This document shows, one piece after another, positions 58,505-64,000 of a stretch of 64,000 nt of DNA. Where the stretch lies: the NCBI GenBank assembly GCA_963555705.1, contig OY743179.1, positions 22,328,692 to 22,392,691 of the forward strand. The letters run 5' to 3'. This DNA is from Ligustrum vulgare. Its lineage: Eukaryota > Streptophyta > Magnoliopsida > Lamiales > Oleaceae. Position numbers and translations under genes: made by a program. Under the pieces are notes generated by a model that saw nothing but the letters and a program-made list of their open reading frames with translations, searched no databases and was not told the origin of the DNA. Each line of letters opens with the position of its first letter. The first letter of the stretch is position 1.

Positions 58505-60090
58505 ATGGCTGGTGGTAATGAAGTAAACGCTAGCGAATCAGAGGTAACTTTGCGTATTCTTTTGTTCTTTTTTCCTTTCTTTTTTGTATTTTGCTTGCTC
58601 AGAATTATTTTGGTTTTACTGGGCTACTATTTAGGGATTTTTTATTTGTTAAATTGTTTTATTTTCTCTATCCTTTTCATAATCAATCATGGGTTTCAGG
58701 TTTTTTTTTTTTTTTTTTTTTTAAAAAAAAAAGCTGTGATTTTTACCAGAAGTTAGCGTCTGTTTTGATTGTGAGGATTTGAGTTTTTTTTTTTTTTTTT
58801 CCTTCCTCTTTATTCGACTTATAACTTGGTACTGATTTAGCTGACTTTCATAACCCGATTTTATGCTTGTCTTTTGGAATTTTTAGGTTGTTTCTATCTT
58901 TATCATTTACTTTCCTTTCCTTTCCTTTATTGTGTATGCATGATTTTTTTTTTTTTTTTTTAAGAATTTCCTTTAATGGATTCTTGATATTGATGCGAGA
59001 TGCGTGTGTTCATGCGATGAATCCGTTTTTTAATTCACGTTTTTAACTTATTTTCTGCCGCAACTTATAATCAAAAGTCGTGTTTCTGGTCTATTTGCAG
59101 AGACTGGTTCCACTTAATACATGGATCCTCATATCCAATTTCAAGCTTGCTTATAACATGCTTCGTCGTCCAGATGGTACCTTTAACCGGGATTTGGCTG
59201 AGTATCTGGACCGGAAATTTCCCACCAATGCGATTCCGGTGGACGGTGTGTACTCTTTTGACGTCGTGGATCGAGCCACGAGCCTCCTTAACCGGATTTA
59301 CTTGCCTGCCCCGGAAGACGAAGCTCAATGGGGGACCATAGATCTCGAAAAGCCCCTAAGTACTAGTGAAATTGTTCCTGTGATTATATACTTCCATGGA
59401 GGAAGCTTTACTCATTCCTCTGCCAATAGTGCCATATACGACACTTTTTGTCGTAGGCTTGTTAGCATTTGCAATGCTGCGGTCATATCCGTGAATTATC
59501 GTCGATCGCCTGAGCACCGGTATCCGTGTGCGTACGATGACGGATGGGCTGCTCTTAAGTGGGTTCAGTCGAGGTCTTGGTTAAGGAGTGGGAAGGATTC
59601 GAAGGCTCGTGTATATTTGGCAGGCGATAGCTCAGGCGGTAATATCGCTCACCATGTCGCCGTTCGAGCAGCGAGCGAGGGCGTGGCCGTATTGGGTAAT
59701 ATCCTACTTCATCCAATGTTTGGTGGGGAAAAGAGAACCGAATCGGAGAAGAGATTGGATGGGAAGTACTTTGTAACGGTTCAAGACAGAGATTGGTACT
59801 GGAGAGCATATTTACCCCAAGGGGAAGATAGAGACCATCCGGCGTGCAATATATTCGGCCCTAGGGGTAGAAGCCTAGACGGAATTGAGTTCCCGAAGAG
59901 CCTCGTGGTCGTGGTCGGGCTCGATCTTGTTCAAGATTGGCAATTAGCTTATGTTCAAGGGCTAAAACAATCCGGCAAACAAGTTAAACTTCTGTATCTC
60001 AAACAGGCGACGATCGGTTTCTACTTCTTGCCGAACAACGACTATTTCCGTCGCCTCATGGACGAGATTCGGGACTTCATCCACTCCTAA
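58505..60090 (+). CDS. GID1: GID1-type gibberellin receptor, two exons
   Basis: Soluble receptor that binds bioactive gibberellin and then DELLA repressors, leading to their ubiquitination and degradation. Exon 1 is 58505-58543 (13 codons). A GT-AG intron spans 58544-59100 (557 bp, donor GAG|GTAACT, acceptor TTTGCAG), and exon 2 is 59101-60090. The product is 342 residues, as expected for GID1 (about 345). The N-terminal lid and DELLA-contact region is conserved (LNTWILISNFKLAYN, residues 18-32). The hormone-sensitive-lipase fold shows HGG at 112-114, GDSSGG at 188-193 with nucleophile-position Ser190, and Asp288. The catalytic His is replaced by Ile318 (ATIGFY), as expected for a receptor that no longer hydrolyses. 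An intron after a short first exon matches known GID1 genes. GID1A/C versus GID1B type is not decided. Confidence 0.96.
58544..59100 (+). other. Intron of GID1
   Basis: Begins GTAACT after codon 13 (phase 0) and ends CTATTTGCAG. It is T-rich with three long poly-T runs (58700-58722, 58784-58800, 58945-58961). Open frames across it are by-products of these runs. Joining the exons gives Ser-Glu-Arg-Leu-Val-Pro, the usual family sequence at this point. Confidence 0.9.
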
Positions 60091-60532
60091 CTGTGAATAC
60101 ATTACTTAACTTCTATTACTTTTACAGGCAGCATATACTATAGAAGCTTTACTGAGGTTATATTTTGTTTAGTTATGTATGATTGTGTAGATTTTACTTC
60201 TTTATGGTGTTATTAACATGCCATTCATATAAGAACATTGCTGGTAATCTTGAACAGGTTTGTTTCCATCAGGATCAGGCTATAGATATAAATGCCAAAT
60301 TGAACATGGATTAGTAAATCCATGATGTTGTGGACTTGTATTCTATTCTTGTGCTTTAGAAATATATATAATTTTTTGTTTATTTATGGTTTTGTTCTAG
60401 TTTTATGCTAATTTTTTTTTTCATGGTATTTGTTTCTTGAACATCGTGATTTTGTAATTGCCAATGTTAAAATGAGAGTCAAGAATTGAAGATTTGTGCT
60501 TTGTAGACTTTGAACAACACAATATAGAAGTT
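60091..60532 (+). other. GID1 3' flank and probable 3' UTR
   Basis: AT-rich sequence after the stop codon. Possible polyadenylation-type words (TATAAATG near 60287, AATATATATAATT near 60360) are not decisive. No other gene is seen. Confidence 0.4.
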
Positions 60533-60670
60533 TGAAAGGTGAGAGCGAGGAATTTGAGCTGAGTTGGGAGTTCGAATCCTATCTTTGATATGGATGAGAC
60601 TCCTTACAAGCGTAGCTAAACAGGGAGCTTTCAATCTTGCTTCATTAAGGCACATTTCACAATTTACATC
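60533..60670 (+). repeat. SINE-like repeat with pol III box-like motifs
   Basis: Contains GAGCTGAGTTGG (A-box-like, 60556-60567) and GGGAGTTCGAATCC (B-box-like, 60566-60579), unusually close together, and ends CACATTTCACAATTTACATC. Related to 56516-56640. No target duplication was found, so it may be a degraded SINE. Confidence 0.4.
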
Positions 60671-60748
60671 AACTTCAAATCCTCAGAGCAGGGGTTGTAA
60701 AATTGGAGTTAAACCTATATAAATTGTAAGATACAATAGAAACTCTTA

Positions 60749-60916
60749 GCCCTTGTTTGGTAATTCCAAAAGATTTGGTAATTCTAAATGATTCGATTAA
60801 AATTTAAAAGTCAAAGTTAACAATTAATTTTAATCATACATTTGCAGACTAACAAATTTCATCAACTTTTATCTAAATTTATTAAAAGTCTGATTTTAAT
60901 CTCAATCAAATGAGGC
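60749..60916. mobile_element. Small candidate MITE with TTA target duplication
   Basis: 168 bp between TTA repeats (60746-60748, 60917-60919). Ends GCCCTTGTTTGG and, inverted, GCCTCATTTGAT, a moderate match. It is AT-rich and non-coding. Confidence 0.4.
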
Positions 60917-60919
60917 TTA

Positions 60920-62983
60920 AATCTTTTGTCTCGACTTGGATGTCCCTTTATTGGAAGTGGAATTTCGATGGAGGACGATCATGAAACTCGAACATAAAGG
61001 CAATTTCGATAGGACCTCAAATTTACCACCATGAAGGCAACAATCACACAATTTGTTTCCTTTCGTCCAAAGTGTGTTTTGATTGGTAGAAACTGAAGAA
61101 AGCCGTGAAGTGGTGGACCATCGAACCCCGTTCAAGGCCAAAACCAAAATAACGTATGATTAGACCTGAGTCCAAGCCGATCTCACTCTCTTGATGTTGA
61201 TGTTGATTAGATTAATTCTTTGACACCCATTGATTGATAGCTTTCTTGTTTGCTTGCTTGTTCTATGTACATCATCATGTACGTGGGGTTGGGGCCGTTT
61301 AGGATAATAATAATTGGGACGTTTGCAAAAATACCCATATTTTTTTATCATAATTGAAATTTACTTCATTTTTAAAAAAAATGAAAAATACTTCATTTTT
61401 TTTTTTTGAAAAATACTGTATTCACAAGTTTCACAGCATGATACTTTGAAAGAATCCTATGATACTTTACAAGTATCACAACATGATACTTTGCAAGTAT
61501 CTTATGATACTTTACAAGTTTCACAACAGTATACTTAAAGTATCATAAAATACTTGTAAAGTATCAGAATATGACTTCAAATTTTTAGTATCAAAATATG
61601 AAACTTTATTAATTTTTTATGATACTTTGAGCGAAATTATAATATCATAACTTGAAACTTTACACTTTTAATTATGAAACCGTCTCAAGCTAGAATCAAA
61701 CGATTTTCACGCAATATTTTCTTATTTTCAGCCAAGCAGAATCAGAGTAGAAGAGGTGCTGCAGCAGTACAGCTGCATCTTTCAACATTATTCCCAACAA
61801 CTCCGTCTGCAACTCCATCTTTATCACCACAACCGGCACGCCTCACTGTGCACCACCACCGACCACTTCCAATAGCTCCAATCGGGGACCCCACATAGCC
61901 GAACACTAACACAACCACGCAACAGAAAAAATATCACACTCAACCGTCGCGGTGCTGCTCGAAGCAATGAGCTCGTCGGTACTGCAGCGGTGGTGGCTTG
62001 GTGGTTGTGCGGTGGTAGGCAATCAAGCGGAATGTAGAAATGTGATATAGCACGCAGCAACAATGATCGATGGTCGGGTGTAGAAGTAGCAGCAGCAAGC
62101 CAGCAGCGATGGTGGCAAGAGAAGGTCAGAAGGAAGAAGAAATCGGGGAAGAAGCTTGCACGGGTATGCGTCGGGCCGGTTGTGAAGAAGCAGGGACGGA
62201 AGAAGAAGACAGTATTTTCCAATTTCATTCAATTACAAACGTATTCTTCAATTTGATGATATTTTTTAAGTGCCCAACGCAATTTTCCCATAATAATTTT
62301 GATCTAATGAGCTTAGAGCGCAGGATATTCCCACGCTCCAAGCCTATTTTGCCAATTATTTTATAGACGATTTTTTTCCTCGTTTTTGAGGTTTATTTTA
62401 GTTTTTCTCCCTTCTTTTGAATATTTTAATTCGATTAATTATTTTTTATTTGAATTAATTTTTTTTAATTAATTGGTGATCATTTTGATCTTCGTATTTA
62501 TGAAAATTAATAAGCACCATTTGAGCAAAACAAACTAAGACATTTCACAAATAATCTTAATTCGGGACTTATAATTGATGAAATGAATAAAACAACAATT
62601 CGAATTAATGATAGTCGATCTCTTTTGTAGTATAAATACAATATTGAAAAAATTGGTTTGGATATTGACCCGAAAATATAAATAGTTTAACTGTTAATAA
62701 AGAAATAACGTCCCTGTTTGACACTCATATTTTTAAATTTATTTTCAACCGCAAATACCCAATATATATATTTTCACAATATTTATTCTAAAAAAAAAAA
62801 AATCTATCAAACATGACTAAAATGGAAAATATTACTTAGCCCGAAAAGTATGACCGAATTTAGGTGAGCCATTGATTTTCGACGGTAATGCGATGGGCAA
62901 AAAAACACATGGTTGACATGTGTACACGTTGCAAACTTTCAATCCCAGAGTTGGTTCCTATAGCATCTCTCGATTATTCGTTT
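60920..62983. other. Intergenic DNA with a GATACTTT repeat cluster
   Basis: 61437-61640 holds about eight copies of GATACTTT(A/G) or its complement AAGTATC, several forming GATACTTTACAAGTATC palindromes. 61674-62366 has moderate GC content and frames on both strands without any recognisable domain; I do not call a gene. The remainder is AT-rich. Confidence 0.45.
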
Positions 62984-63395
62984 GGTAACACTGTTTGATT
63001 TATAAACTTGTTTATTTATGATTTTGAAGTAAAAAATAGTGGTTGAAAATTGAAAAGAGAAAATATGTGTGGTTAAAAAGTTATTTGAAAATTGTATTAT
63101 TTATAAATATGTTTATAAACAAGATTTTGACTTTTACCAAACGGACAAAAATACCATATGATTATCATCATTTTTATAAATTTCATCAGTAAATTAACTA
63201 GCAGAATGAAAACTTGCCAATTTTTGAAGTTTGGTAACATTGTTTGATTTATAAACTGATTTATTTATGATTTTGAGGTAAAAAATAATGGTTAAAAATT
63301 GAAAAAAGAAAATATGTGTGATTCAAAAATGGTTTAAAAAATTGTTTATAAATTGATTTATAAACTAATTTATTTCTTTACCAAACACTTGGATT
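62984..63395. mobile_element. Two adjacent copies of the GTTTGGTAAC MITE family
   Basis: The copies are at about 62981-63140 and 63231-63388. Each reads GTTTGGTAACA-TGTTTGATTT, ATAAAC, TTATTTATGATTTTGA-GTA, GGTT-AAAATTGAAAA, AAATATGTGTG, then TTTATAAA and TTTACCAAAC, so the ends are inverted repeats (GTTTGGTAA / TTACCAAAC). They are non-coding. They are the clearest copies in the window and can serve as the family reference. Confidence 0.7.
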
Positions 63396-63672
63396 TTACA
63401 TTTTCTAATATTCATTTGTTCCAAATTTTCCTGATCGTTCCAAGTTCCAACCAGTCTGATTTAATACGCGAAAAAATTCAAATTATACGTCAAATCATGT
63501 TAAATGATGCGCATCGAATGTACTTTTGTTTGTTGACTGCAAAGCAAACGCATATACTAGTGGTCGGTCGGCAATTTTGGATGTACTCATGTACATGTAC
63601 TCAAAAGGGACCACTTTGAAAGATAAAAAAAAAAATCCTTTCAATTTCTTCTAGAATTGGGATTGCTTTTAC

Positions 63673-63922
63673 AAATGTTTTAAAGGTGCGAAAATTTCTT
63701 TTGCCCGAAGTGGAAAATATTATATTACCCAACTTCAAATGAAAATGTATCAAATATTCGAATAATTTTTAAATAAGACACTTAACACTTTATCATCAAA
63801 TGTTTTAAAGGTGCGAAAATTTCTTTTGCCCGAAGTGGAAAATATTATATTACCCAACTTCAAATGAAAATGTATCAAATATTCGAATAATTTTTAAATA
63901 AGACACTTAACACTTTATCATC
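63673..63922. repeat. Perfect 125-bp tandem duplication
   Basis: 63673-63797 and 63798-63922 appear identical base for base (AAATGTTTTAAAGGTGCG ... CTTTATCATC). There is no coding sequence. An exact copy implies a very recent event or an assembly artefact. Confidence 0.85.
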
Positions 63923-64000
63923 GAGCAACCGAGCAAGCCCGCCAAAAGGTGTCACTAAATGGTAAAAGCAGCTAAGATTGGACAAATTACATAAAATGAA

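Noticed and set aside
58505..58756. 83-codon frame reading from the GID1 start through the intron
   Set aside because: After codon 13 it translates T-rich intron sequence; the GT-AG splice gives the conserved GID1 protein instead.
61674..62366. Frames of 74-134 codons on both strands
   Set aside because: No recognisable domain, no codon-level conservation to judge by, and overlapping frames on both strands. Left as intergenic.
1..64000. tRNA, rRNA, microRNA hairpin, CRISPR or organelle-derived DNA
   Set aside because: I looked for conserved tRNA arms, rRNA blocks, spaced direct repeats and chloroplast or mitochondrial genes and saw none. The GGTTCGA-type boxes found belong to SINE-like repeats.

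Overview
The window is nuclear DNA of a flowering plant, most likely a eudicot. It is AT-rich, carries copia and gypsy LTR elements primed by initiator-Met tRNA (TGGTATCAGAGC), hAT, Mutator, PIF/Harbinger and Stowaway elements, and holds one recognisable host gene, a GID1-type gibberellin receptor with a single intron (58505-60090, + strand). The species cannot be named from the sequence. I found no RNA gene, no CRISPR array and no new enzymatic system. Nearly everything else is layered mobile DNA, and the interest lies in how it was assembled.

Layout. 1-4204: non-coding DNA with a Tourist-like MITE (966-1346). 4213-7746: complete hAT transposon with perfect 13-bp TIRs and an 8-bp target duplication; its transposase gene is broken by one stop and one frameshift. 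7755-9043: non-coding, with a cluster of GGTCGACC palindromes. 9049-15351: copia element 1, with LTRs about 97.6% identical around an eroded interior lacking protease and integrase. 15808-20811: copia element 2 (minus strand), with an intact 1340-codon polyprotein and a shortened 5' LTR that is still flanked by a 5-bp target duplication. 20817-23680: MITEs, including a SINE inside a MITE and a 701-bp hAT MITE. 23686-27617: LTR-like non-coding DNA split by a 2.3-kb solo gypsy LTR. 27640-29129: copia gag-protease remnant (minus). 30394-31301: decayed Transposase_28-type gene. 31302-34819: LTR-like and MITE DNA.

34820-37420: Mutator-like element holding two later insertions (a 194-bp hAT MITE and a 1.25-kb PIF/Harbinger deletion derivative). 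37544-44652: Tourist-like MITE split by copia element 4 (37918-44410), whose 621-bp LTRs differ at about four positions but whose polyprotein has three stops and a frameshift. 46972-55883: 8.9-kb gypsy element of LARD type (2.63-kb LTRs, 3.6-kb degenerate interior). 55890-56154: Stowaway MITE. 56652-58006: second Mutator-like element with a perfect 9-bp target duplication, ending 498 bp before the GID1 start codon. 60091-64000: non-coding DNA with MITEs, a SINE-like repeat and a perfect 125-bp tandem duplication.

The genes do not form a pathway. GID1 is the only cellular function: it binds gibberellin in the nucleus and cytosol and recruits DELLA repressors for degradation. The transposon genes act only for their own elements, and only copia element 2 appears intact in coding sequence. 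Coordinates of element ends come from TIRs, LTR alignment and target duplications read by eye; identity figures are hand counts.
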